DNA from: Planctomycetota bacterium
Lineage (GTDB): Bacteria; Planctomycetota; Planctomycetia; Isosphaerales; Isosphaeraceae
DNA: 5,142 nucleotides
NCBI GenBank assembly: GCA_021777685.1
Contig: JAJYDH010000455.1
Span: forward strand, 1-5,142
Direction of reading: 5' to 3'
Below the pieces are notes generated by a model. The model was not told the DNA's origin, searched no databases, and worked only from the letters and a program-made list of their open reading frames with translations. The position numbers were made by a program, and so were the translations under genes. Every line of letters starts with the position of its first letter. Within the stretch, counting starts at the first letter, position 1. Below are positions 1 to 5,142 of the stretch, piece after piece.

Positions 1-363
1 GGCGTAGGAGGCGAGCACGGCGCTCTGGATCTTCTCCCGGCACATCGAGTTGATCGGGTGGGCGATGTCGGCGTGCAGCTTGGCGCGGCCGTCGGCGTCG
101 CGGATGGCGCGGTTCTCGTCCAGGCGGCTGCCGCACTGGTTGCAGAAGCGGCTCCGCAGGTGGTTCTTGGTGCCGCAGTGGCCGCAGCGGTCGGTCAGCT
201 TGCGTGAGGGCATGGCGACGAAGAAGCCCTTGGCCCCCTCGATGATCTTGAGATCACGGATGACGAACATGTCGTCGAACGTGATGCTGCAGAAGGCCTG
301 CAGCCGCTCGTTGCTGCCCGAGTTGTCTTCCATGAGCTTGATGCGAACTTCGGTGATTTCCAC
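1..363 (-). CDS. spoVG: SpoVG family regulator with inserted zinc ribbon (3' end outside window)
   Basis: This is a SpoVG-type protein, a family of small nucleic-acid-binding regulators first known from sporulation and septation in Bacillus; its role in a non-sporulating bacterium is unknown. The visible 121 residues begin VEITEVRIKLMED (GTG read as Met) and contain the family landmarks CSITFDDMFVIRDLKIIEG (25-43), FFVAMPSRK (47-55) and DIAHPINSMCREKIQ (99-113). Between the AMPSRK strand and the DIAHPINS helix lies an extra segment with two CxxC pairs (C60/C63 and C74/C77), which looks like a zinc ribbon; Bacillus SpoVG has only a short loop there. The GTG start is chosen because the homology begins exactly there and a strong ribosome binding site precedes it. 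The gene lies 35 bp after ispE on the same strand, so co-transcription is likely. The reading frame is still open at base 1, so the C-terminus is missing. Family assignment is firm. Confidence 0.93.
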   Translation of the reverse strand, partial: MEITEVRIKLMEDNSGSNERLQAFCSITFDDMFVIRDLKIIEGAKGFFVAMPSRKLTDRCGHCGTKNHLRSRFCNQCGSRLDENRAIRDADGRAKLHADIAHPINSMCREKIQSAVLASYA

Positions 364-370
364 AGCCAGT

Positions 371-378
371 ACTCCTTT
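371..378 (-). promoter_or_regulatory. Ribosome binding site of spoVG
   Basis: On the minus strand this reads AAAGGAGT, a near-perfect Shine-Dalgarno sequence, ending 7 bases before the GTG at 361-363. It fixes the GTG as the spoVG start and suggests strong translation. It sits in the 35-bp gap after the ispE stop codon. Confidence 0.8.
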
Positions 379-398
379 ACGTGGCGTCCTCTGTCTGC

Positions 399-1277
399 TC
401 AAGGGCCGCAGGTCACGACCCGGACACGTCCCAGTCCGAGCGTTGCGAGACGTCTCGCGGCATCCTCCGCCGCGTCGCGGTCGCTTGCCAGGCCGAAATA
501 GGCCGAGCCGCTCCCGCTCATCAGGTGCCCGTCGAGCGACGGGCCGATCTCGGCCAGGGCGTCCCGGACCGCCCCGAGGGACGGCTCCAGGGATTCCGCG
601 ACCGGTTGGAGCCGATTGAACAGCCCCCGCCCCAGTGCCGGGATGTCGCCGGCCTCCAGGGCCTCCAGGACCTCCCCGATCGGCCGGGGCCGGTCGGGGG
701 GGATCACATTCCGATAGACTTCCGCCGTCGAGACCCCGACGGCCGGGCAGACCAGCACGAAGTGGAGCGGGTCGGGCAAGGGCCAGGGCTCCACAATCTC
801 GCCCCGGCCCCGGCAGACGGCGCAGGGCCCTTGCCGGAAGAAGGCCACGTCGCTGCCGATCGCCGCCGCGATCTCGTCGAGCTGTTCCGGGTCGGCCCGC
901 AGGTTCCAGAGGAGGTCGAGCCCCGCCAGCGTCGCCGCCGCGTCGGACGAGCCGCCCGCCAGGCCGGCCTGTGCCGGGATGGCCTTCTTGAGGTCGATCC
1001 GGGCGCCCCGGGTGCTGCCGGTCGCCGCCTTGAGCCGGTCGGCCGCCTTGACGACCAGGTTCTCGGGCCCGGTCGGCAGGGTCGGGTCGTCGCAGCGGAG
1101 TTCGACCCGCCCCGACGGGTCGTCGACCAGCGTCAGCGTGTCGAACAGGTCGACCGTCACCATGAGCGACTCGATGTCGTGGTAGCCGTCGGGCCTCCGG
1201 GCCCGGACCTCCAGGAACAGGTTCAGTTTCGCCGGGGCGAGGACCTCCACGCCGCCCGCGATCGGCCGGACGATCAT
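399..1277 (-). CDS. ispE: 4-diphosphocytidyl-2-C-methyl-D-erythritol kinase
   Basis: IspE is the ATP-dependent cytosolic kinase that phosphorylates the 2-hydroxyl of CDP-methylerythritol in the non-mevalonate (MEP) route to isoprenoids. The 292-residue protein is a typical length for this GHMP-kinase family. It shows the N-terminal substrate motif APAKLNLFLEV (14-24, with catalytic-type Lys17), RRPDGYHDIESL (27-38), the glycine-rich ATP loop PAQAGLAGGSSDAAATL (101-117), GSDVAFF with the catalytic-type Asp143, and the C-terminal MSGSGSAYFGL motif (253-263). The frame extends upstream to about 1463, but those 62 residues are low-complexity and have no family counterpart. I therefore take the ATG at 1275-1277, which places the AKLN motif at the usual distance from the start. 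The Shine-Dalgarno there is weak (a G-rich stretch about 12 bases upstream). spoVG follows 35 bp downstream; ispE and spoVG are also near neighbours in Bacillus. Function is nearly certain, the exact start less so. Confidence 0.96.
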   Translation of the reverse strand: MIVRPIAGGVEVLAPAKLNLFLEVRARRPDGYHDIESLMVTVDLFDTLTLVDDPSGRVELRCDDPTLPTGPENLVVKAADRLKAATGSTRGARIDLKKAIPAQAGLAGGSSDAAATLAGLDLLWNLRADPEQLDEIAAAIGSDVAFFRQGPCAVCRGRGEIVEPWPLPDPLHFVLVCPAVGVSTAEVYRNVIPPDRPRPIGEVLEALEAGDIPALGRGLFNRLQPVAESLEPSLGAVRDALAEIGPSLDGHLMSGSGSAYFGLASDRDAAEDAARRLATLGLGRVRVVTCGP

Positions 1278-1436
1278 GGGAAGCTGGTCCCCCGAAGGTC
1301 CTCGATCGAGCGGTAATGTGGCGGAAAGGTATCGCACCGGAAACCCATCATCTCGTCCTGAGTTTCGGGCCCCGACGCCCGTCTCCGGGGCCGGGTCGGG
1401 GGCGATTCCGTTCGCTCCGTGCCCTGTGCGAGGGAC

Positions 1437-1463
1437 ATTATCCCGATCACCAAATCCTCGCAA
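1437..1463 (-). promoter_or_regulatory. Possible promoter for ispE-spoVG
   Basis: On the minus strand, TTGCGA (1458-1463) and GATAAT (1437-1442, five of six matches to the sigma70 -10 consensus) lie 15 bases apart. The stretch is visibly AT-richer than the flanking coding DNA. The spacer is short, and the transcript would carry a leader of roughly 150 bases before the ispE start, so this is only a candidate. Confidence 0.3.
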
Positions 1464-1477
1464 GCCGAAAAGTCCTC

Positions 1478-1496
1478 AAGTCGGAATGCCCGACCT
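1478..1496 (-). terminator. Weak hairpin downstream of the TPR-like gene
   Basis: In the minus-strand transcript this forms a stem of about 7 pairs (one G-U) around a 5-base loop, core GTCGG/CCGAC. It lies about 33 bases after the stop codon at 1529-1531. The next T run (TTTT) is several bases further on rather than adjacent, so an intrinsic terminator is possible but not convincing. Confidence 0.25.
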
Positions 1497-1528
1497 GACG
1501 ACGACGGGAAATTGTCAAAAGTGCAAGG

Positions 1529-2110
1529 TCAGCCCGGCCGGCGGGGAGAATTCGGCCTCGACCAGGACGCCGCCTTGCCCCGGAGTTCGCCCGCGAGGTC
1601 GGCCGCGCCGAGGGCCTCGTGACAGGCGATCAGGCCGTCGAGGGCGTCGTAGAGCGGGCGGTTCGAGGGATGCTCGCGGGGGAGCCGGCCGGCGAACCCG
1701 CCGGGGATGGCCCGCTCGGCCAGCTCGAAGGCGTAGCCGAAGTGGCCCCGGGCCAGCGTCGGGTCCTTGAAGTCGTCGAGCGCGATCCGCCCGAGCGCGA
1801 CGTGGACCCAGATGTTGTCGCCGCACCCCTGGAGCGCGAACCGCAGGGCGTCTCGGGCGGCCTCCGGGTCGCCGGCCTTCCTCAGCTCGATCCCTTCCTC
1901 ATAGTCGAGTTCCATCTCTCGGACGCATTTCGGGTGGACCAGGACGAAGTCGTCGCCCCCGAGCCGCTTCAGGCCGAGGCCGCCGCGCCTCGACGGGCCG
2001 CCCTTGGACCCGCTCGCCCCCGGCCGTCGCCCTGGCGCGGCCGGGCGACCGCCCCGGCCCTTGGCGGGAGGCCGATTCTCGCCGCGATTGCCGCCCCCTC
2101 GTTCGATCAT
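1529..2110 (-). CDS. TPR-like helical protein with disordered basic N-terminus
   Basis: The biochemical role of this 193-residue protein is unknown. Residues 1-52 are almost entirely Gly, Arg, Pro, Ala, Ser and Lys, so probably disordered and strongly basic. From residue 53 a folded part begins (DDFVLVHPKCVREMELDYEEG) and continues with amphipathic helix pairs: YEEGIELRKAGDPEAARDAL (70-89), NIWVHVALGRIALDDFKDP (99-117) and ARGHFGYAFELAERA (120-134), ending near residue 175. Spacing and residue pattern resemble tetratricopeptide repeats, which usually mediate protein-protein contacts. It has no signal peptide, membrane segment or catalytic motif. The ATG at 2108-2110 follows a GAGGGG sequence about 9 bases upstream, but a later start removing part of the tail cannot be excluded. 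I recall similar proteins annotated as TPR or hypothetical in planctomycetes; this is from memory. The gene diverges from the fkbM-type gene at 2389 and lies 251 bp upstream of ispE on the same strand. Confidence 0.75.
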   Translation of the reverse strand: MIERGGGNRGENRPPAKGRGGRPAAPGRRPGASGSKGGPSRRGGLGLKRLGGDDFVLVHPKCVREMELDYEEGIELRKAGDPEAARDALRFALQGCGDNIWVHVALGRIALDDFKDPTLARGHFGYAFELAERAIPGGFAGRLPREHPSNRPLYDALDGLIACHEALGAADLAGELRGKAASWSRPNSPRRPG

Positions 2111-2279
2111 CGCCCGACCCCTCGCCCCACCGGACCCGAGCCCGAACCCTCGCGCACGCCGATCGATGGAACCAGGATATCCCCCCGGCCGGTGGTTTGC
2201 GAGCCCGCCTGTCAGGGATTCCAGGCCGGAACGGTCTCGGGGAGGATCGAACTTCGGGACGGCCAGCGGACCCGCACGG

Positions 2280-2308
2280 TTGCCGAACTAAACCCTACCT
2301 GGTATAAG
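2280..2308 (+). promoter_or_regulatory. Extended -10 promoter of the FkbM methyltransferase gene
   Basis: TTGCCG (2280-2285) and TATAAG (2303-2308) are separated by exactly 17 bases, and TGG directly before the -10 gives an extended -10 element. The surrounding 2285-2322 stretch is AT-rich in an otherwise very GC-rich window. Transcription would begin near 2315, leaving a leader of about 75 bases before the ATG at 2389. This is the best sigma70-like promoter visible in the window. Confidence 0.55.
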
Positions 2309-2388
2309 AGTTACAATATCATCTCGGCCCGGTTTCCGCCCACCTCGGCCATCCGGGCGGATCTGAGCCGAGAGCTTGGAGAGCGGCG

Positions 2389-3186
2389 ATGGACCTGGCT
2401 CGATCCTGGAAGACGCTCCGAAAAGACGGCCTCCGGGCCTCGCTCTCCCGGCGACTCCGCTGGTATAGCGACCGGATTCGCGTGAACAACCCGGTCGTCG
2501 GTCGGATCGTGGAACTGGCGGGAAACCGGGTGCGGATCGACGGTCTGGTCTTCTCGGTCGACACCCCGATGATCACGAGGCCCCACAAGAGCACTCTGGT
2601 CTTCGGCCTCCACGAGATGGAGGAGCGGGAACTCGTGAAGAGGTGGCTGCCGCCCGACCTGCCGGTCCTGGAGTTCGGAGGGGGCCTGGGCGTCGTCTCT
2701 TGCCTGGTCAATCGTCGGGTCAAGGACCCGACCAGGCATATCGTGGTCGAGGCGAACCCCGCCATGGTCCCGGTGCTCCGCTCCAATCGCGATCGGAACG
2801 GCTGCAAGTTCACGATCATCAACAAGGCGGTCGCCTACGGCCGGGATGAGGTGGAACTCGCGGTCGACTCGGAGTTCGTCGGCAGTCGGGTCGGCGGGGC
2901 CACCTCGACCTCCAGCGTCGCGGTCCGGACCACGACCGCCCGAGCGTTGCTGGACGAGGCCGGCTTCGACCAGGCCGCGCTCATCTGCGACATCGAGGGG
3001 ACCGAGGCCGATCTGGTCTCCCAGGAGATCGACACTCTGGCCCATCGCGTGCGGTTCATCATGGCGGAGTTGCATCCCGCCGTCATCGGCGACGAGGCCA
3101 CCGAGCGGCTCCAGGAGAGTCTTCGGAGCGTCGGTTTCGCGCTCCGCGAGCAGATCGGAGACTGCGTGGTCTATACGAGGGCCTGA
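2389..3186 (+). CDS. FkbM family SAM-dependent methyltransferase
   Basis: This is a 265-residue class I methyltransferase of the FkbM type; members methylate hydroxyl groups on sugars, polyketides and other small molecules. The substrate cannot be read from sequence. An N-terminal part of about 85 residues precedes the Rossmann core. The SAM-binding loop is VLEFGGGLGVVS (93-104), followed by the second-strand acidic residue in IVVEANP (118-124, Glu121). The family's characteristic motif appears as ICDIEGTEADLV (199-210). There is no signal peptide or membrane segment, so it is probably cytosolic. The ATG at 2389 has GGAGAG at 2378-2383, five bases upstream, which supports this start. A good promoter lies about 80 bases before it, and no gene follows on the same strand, so it is probably transcribed alone. 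Such genes often sit in polysaccharide or secondary-metabolite clusters, but no glycosyltransferase is visible here. It converges with the ATP-grasp gene, ending 30 bp from it. Confidence 0.88.
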   Translation: MDLARSWKTLRKDGLRASLSRRLRWYSDRIRVNNPVVGRIVELAGNRVRIDGLVFSVDTPMITRPHKSTLVFGLHEMEERELVKRWLPPDLPVLEFGGGLGVVSCLVNRRVKDPTRHIVVEANPAMVPVLRSNRDRNGCKFTIINKAVAYGRDEVELAVDSEFVGSRVGGATSTSSVAVRTTTARALLDEAGFDQAALICDIEGTEADLVSQEIDTLAHRVRFIMAELHPAVIGDEATERLQESLRSVGFALREQIGDCVVYTRA

Positions 3187-3188
3187 TC

Positions 3189-3218
3189 GAGCGTTGACGT
3201 CGTGATTCGAAGACGCTC
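3189..3218. terminator. Possible terminator between convergent genes
   Basis: A perfect 6-bp inverted repeat, GAGCGT (3189-3194) and ACGCTC (3213-3218), encloses an 18-base loop in the 30-bp gap between two convergent stop codons; it overlaps the stop of the ATP-grasp gene. The rightward side is followed by a T-containing but not T-rich stretch. The stem is short and the loop long, so the call relies mainly on position. Confidence 0.25.
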
Positions 3219-4194
3219 ATTCTTGCTTTGAGGAACGCTCGACGGCCAGGTCGACGATCCGCTCGATGAGCTCGTCGTAGCCGATCCCCGCGACCTCGGC
3301 GGCGACGGCGAACTCGCCGCTCCTTTCCAGGTAGCAGTTCGCGTTGACCTCGATGACGTAGATCTCGCCGGTGTCGGTCAGGCGGAGGTCGACCCGCCCG
3401 TAGTCGCGGACCCGGAGGGCCCGGTAGGCGTCGAGCGCGACCTTCTGGAGCCTGGCCCGGAGTTCGTCGGGCAGGTCGGGCATGATCGACCTCGTGCCCT
3501 TGTACTCGGCGCTGTCCTTGGCCCATTTGGCCTTGGCGTCGAGGATGTGCGGGGCCCCCTCGGCGAGGCCCGAGAAGTCCATCTCGGCGGGCGGGAAGGC
3601 GATCGGCTCGCGGTTGCCGAGCACGCCGACGTAGAACTCCCGCCCCTCGATGTACTCTTCGGCCAGGGCGGCGTCGTGGAACTTCTCGTGGATCGCGATG
3701 ACCCGCTTCATCAGCGAGGTGGCGTCGTGGACCAGCGAGTTGGTGCCGATCCCGATCGAGGCGTCGGCCCGGAGCGGCTTGACGAACAGGGGCATCCGGA
3801 GGTTGCCGCCGGTCTCCAGGTCCTCGCGCGAGAAGACCGCGAAGTCGGGATAGAGGATCTTCTCGAACGCCAGGGCCCGCTTGGCCAGCCCCTTATCCTG
3901 CCGGAGCGACAGCTCGGCCGGCCCGCCGCCGGTGTAGCGATAGCCGAGGAGGTCGAGCAGCCCGGCGACCGGGACGTCGGCCCGGACGTTGGTGCCGAAC
4001 ATCTCCATCAGGTTGAAGACCAGATCGGGCTTCCGCCGCGAGAGGCCGGAGATCAGCTTGCGGACGTCGCCGTGGACGCCCAGGATTGAAGGGACGTGCT
4101 TCTTCGCCTTCAAGGCCGCGGCGACCTGATCGACGACGACGTCGTGCTCCTTCGCCGTCTCGCTCTCCAGATACGTGATGATCGTGATCTTCAT
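3217..4194 (-). CDS. D-alanine-D-alanine ligase-like ATP-grasp ligase
   Basis: This 325-residue ATP-grasp enzyme should join a carboxylate to an amine through an acyl-phosphate, using ATP and Mg2+. The N-terminal domain begins MKITIITYLESE and has DLVFNLMEMFG (57-67), LLGYRYTGGG (82-91) and RQDKGLAKR (98-106), all in the Ddl pattern. The ATP-binding lysine is in LFVKPLRADASIGIG (136-150, Lys139 plus glycine loop), followed by AEEYIEGREFYVGVLGN (178-194). Metal ligands are expected in RVDLRLTDTGEIYVIEVNAN (267-286: Asp269, Glu282, Asn284). After Asn284 the sequence is ANCYLERSGEFA instead of the SPG(M/L)T that true Ddl enzymes use near the acceptor site, so D-Ala-D-Ala synthesis is doubtful. 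The ATG at 4192-4194 has GAGG five bases upstream and starts the first strand; the longer open frame beyond it is an antisense artefact over the plus-strand genes. It diverges from a metallopeptidase pair and may act with it (inference). Confidence 0.88.
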   Translation of the reverse strand: MKITIITYLESETAKEHDVVVDQVAAALKAKKHVPSILGVHGDVRKLISGLSRRKPDLVFNLMEMFGTNVRADVPVAGLLDLLGYRYTGGGPAELSLRQDKGLAKRALAFEKILYPDFAVFSREDLETGGNLRMPLFVKPLRADASIGIGTNSLVHDATSLMKRVIAIHEKFHDAALAEEYIEGREFYVGVLGNREPIAFPPAEMDFSGLAEGAPHILDAKAKWAKDSAEYKGTRSIMPDLPDELRARLQKVALDAYRALRVRDYGRVDLRLTDTGEIYVIEVNANCYLERSGEFAVAAEVAGIGYDELIERIVDLAVERSSKQE

Positions 4195-4269
4195 TCCAGC
4201 CTCATGGGTCGATCCGGCGTCGGAGGGACCGCCTCCAGCAGCAACCCCGATGCCAACCGGCCGCGCTCG

Positions 4270-4299
4270 TTGCCCGGCGAGAGGCAGGCGGGTTATCCT
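4270..4299 (+). promoter_or_regulatory. Candidate promoter for the 4349-5142 gene pair
   Basis: TTGCCC (4270-4275) and TATCCT (4294-4299) are spaced by 18 bases in the 154-bp divergent region. Each element matches four of six consensus positions. A start near 4305 would give a leader of about 45 bases. I saw no matching leftward promoter for the ATP-grasp gene in the same gap. Confidence 0.3.
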
Positions 4300-4337
4300 G
4301 AAACTCATGTCGGAGTCTGGCCGCCCGCACCTTGACC

Positions 4338-4344
4338 GAGGAGG
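4338..4344 (+). promoter_or_regulatory. Ribosome binding site of the retropepsin-like gene
   Basis: GAGGAGG lies four bases before the ATG at 4349 and seven before the adjacent in-frame GTG at 4352. The spacing slightly favours initiation at GTG, but the two choices differ by one residue. Confidence 0.6.
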
Positions 4345-4348
4345 CGCC

Positions 4349-4636
4349 ATGGTGACCGGGACGAAGGGCAAGGTGCTGGTGACGGCGAAGATCGAGAGCA
4401 TCGACGACCTCGCGTTTGTCCGCAAGGGTCTGCTCGCCGAGTCGGACGTCCGGAGCGTCGAGGCATCCGACGCCCTGGTCGACACCGTCTCGGACTTCTC
4501 GGGGATCGCCTCCAACCTGCCCGTCATCATCGGCCAGATCCCGCCGGAGGCGAAGGACCGGGTCGTCGACGTGAAGGGGCAACGGCCGATCGGCAACCCC
4601 GAGCACGGGGGCGAGGAGATGGTCGACATCCTTTGA
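4349..4636 (+). CDS. Retropepsin-like aspartic protease homologue with internal deletion
   Basis: This 95-residue protein resembles both ends of a small retropepsin-like (clan AA) aspartic protease that I recall from planctomycetes, usually about 140 residues. The N-terminal half, KVLVTAKIESIDDL (8-21) through VRSVEASDALVDT (34-46), leads to where the catalytic DTG triad should be. Here Asp45-Thr46 is followed by Val, not Gly, and within about ten residues the sequence is already in the C-terminal block LPVIIGQIP (57-65), VVDVKGQRPIGNPEHGGEEM (72-91) and VDIL. The stretch that should carry the DTGA loop, flap and middle strands, roughly 40 to 45 residues, is absent although the frame is intact. 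Proteolytic activity is therefore unlikely; it may be a decaying gene or a reduced non-catalytic form. A strong ribosome binding site precedes it. The metallopeptidase begins 41 bp downstream, so the two probably share a transcript. Coding and start are likely; the family link is from memory. Confidence 0.7.
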   Translation: MVTGTKGKVLVTAKIESIDDLAFVRKGLLAESDVRSVEASDALVDTVSDFSGIASNLPVIIGQIPPEAKDRVVDVKGQRPIGNPEHGGEEMVDIL

Positions 4637-4677
4637 TCTTTCGAAGGCCGGCACGGCGGTTGCCCCTGGGCCCGGAC

Positions 4678-5142
4678 ATGACAACCGACGGACCGTCCTT
4701 TCACGAAGCCGGCCACCTGTCGACCCCGATCCGCGAGCTGCGGCTCGGGCTCGGTGAGGGATCGACATTGGCGCCGATCCTGGAGGAGTTCCTCGGGGAG
4801 CTGCGCCGGGCCGGGATCGTCCGGGTCGTCCCCCGGTTCTACCTCTCGACCGAATGGGGCGTGCCCGACGGGACGATCGCCATCGCGATCCCGTTCTACC
4901 TGGCCAGGCCCGACCTGGCGGACCTCCAGGCGGATCGGCTCGGGTACGTCGAGGGGGCCGGCCCGGCCGACATCCTCCGCTACCTCCGCCACGAGATGGG
5001 CCACGTCGTCAACTACGCCTACAAGCTCCACGAGACCCCGGAATGGGTCGAGCGGTTCGGCCCGATGTCCGAGCCGTACCGGGAGGAATACCGGCCCGAG
5101 CCGTTCAGCCGGCGGTTCGTCCGGCACCTGCCCGGCTGGTAC
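4678..5142 (+). CDS. Putative zinc-binding metallopeptidase (3' end outside window)
   Basis: The frame is open to the right edge and gives 155 residues starting MTTDGPSFHEAGHL. The zinc site is RYLRHEMGHVVNYAYKL (101-117): His105 and His109 should bind zinc and Glu106 act as the general base, as in HExxH peptidases. Before it come PIRELRLGLGEGS (17-29), a helix LAPILEEFLGELRRAGI (31-47), YLSTEWGVPDG (55-65) and a hydrophobic strand IAIAIPFYLARPDL (67-80). After it come EPYREEYRPEPFSRRFVRHL (132-151) and PGWY. In the family I recall, this is followed shortly by a DEDFAETFA segment supplying the third ligand, which lies beyond the window. No signal peptide is seen, so it is probably cytosolic. 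The ATG at 4678 fits the family N-terminus but has no clear Shine-Dalgarno, so translation may depend on coupling to the gene ending 41 bp upstream; an in-frame TTG at 4660 is an alternative. Substrate unknown. The nearby ATP-grasp ligase suggests a linked peptide chemistry (inference). Confidence 0.82.
   Translation, partial: MTTDGPSFHEAGHLSTPIRELRLGLGEGSTLAPILEEFLGELRRAGIVRVVPRFYLSTEWGVPDGTIAIAIPFYLARPDLADLQADRLGYVEGAGPADILRYLRHEMGHVVNYAYKLHETPEWVERFGPMSEPYREEYRPEPFSRRFVRHLPGWY

Noticed and set aside
381..1316. Long plus-strand open frame opposite ispE
   Set aside because: Arg/Pro/Gly/Asp-rich translation without any motif; it mirrors the codon bias of the certain ispE gene on the other strand.
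1278..1463. 62-residue N-terminal extension of IspE
   Set aside because: It is in frame but low-complexity, has no counterpart in IspE proteins, and overlaps the region that looks like promoter and leader.
1512..1517. Perfect minus-strand TTGACA as a promoter -35 element
   Set aside because: Seventeen bases downstream the sequence is GC-rich with no -10-like hexamer.
1619..2485. 288-residue plus-strand open frame opposite the TPR-like gene
   Set aside because: No recognisable domain; it runs through the divergent promoter region and into the fkbM-type gene in another frame.
2311..3075. Minus-strand open frame opposite the methyltransferase gene
   Set aside because: Composition typical of an antisense shadow; the plus strand carries clear SAM-binding and FkbM motifs.
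4175..4348. 58-residue upstream extension of the retropepsin-like gene
   Set aside because: The ribosome binding site at 4338-4344 and the homology both place the start at 4349 or 4352; the upstream part overlaps the start of the divergent ATP-grasp gene.
4195..5127. 311-residue N-terminal extension of the ATP-grasp protein on the minus strand
   Set aside because: It is an open frame caused by high G+C, antisense to two plus-strand genes with recognisable motifs, and Ddl-type domains begin at the MKITIITY start.

Overview
The window looks like chromosomal DNA from a planctomycete, most likely of the Isosphaeraceae/Gemmataceae kind. I infer this from the very high G+C, the strong G/C third-position bias in every real gene, and several protein types I associate with that group: a SpoVG carrying a zinc ribbon, a TPR-like protein with a Gly/Arg-rich tail, a retropepsin-like small protein ending in an IGNPEHGGE motif, and a zinc metallopeptidase next to a Ddl-like ATP-grasp enzyme. 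The assignment rests on recognition from memory, not on a search. There is no RNA gene, CRISPR array, insertion sequence or phage gene.

Layout. 1-1277 (minus strand): ispE followed 35 bp later by spoVG, which runs off the left edge. They are probably one transcript, combining isoprenoid precursor synthesis with an RNA/DNA-binding regulator. 1278-1528: a 251-bp gap, locally AT-richer than its surroundings, with a possible promoter for ispE-spoVG and a weak hairpin behind the next gene. 1529-2110 (minus): a small protein with a disordered basic N-terminus and a TPR-like helical domain. 2111-2388: a divergent intergenic region with a good extended -10 promoter reading right. 2389-3186 (plus): an FkbM-family methyltransferase, probably monocistronic. 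It converges with the next gene across only 30 bp.

3217-4194 (minus): an ATP-grasp ligase related to D-Ala-D-Ala ligase but without that enzyme's C-terminal signature. 4195-4348: a divergent control region. 4349-4636 (plus): a 95-residue retropepsin-like protein that appears to have lost its catalytic core by an in-frame internal deletion. 4678-5142 (plus, open at the right edge): a zinc metallopeptidase with an HEMGH site.

The most interesting block is 3217-5142. A peptide-bond-forming ATP-grasp enzyme faces a peptide-bond-cleaving metallopeptidase, with a possibly dead aspartic-protease-like protein between them and probably co-transcribed with the peptidase. This could be a small peptide or amide modification system of unknown substrate. 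That is inference from family membership and arrangement only.
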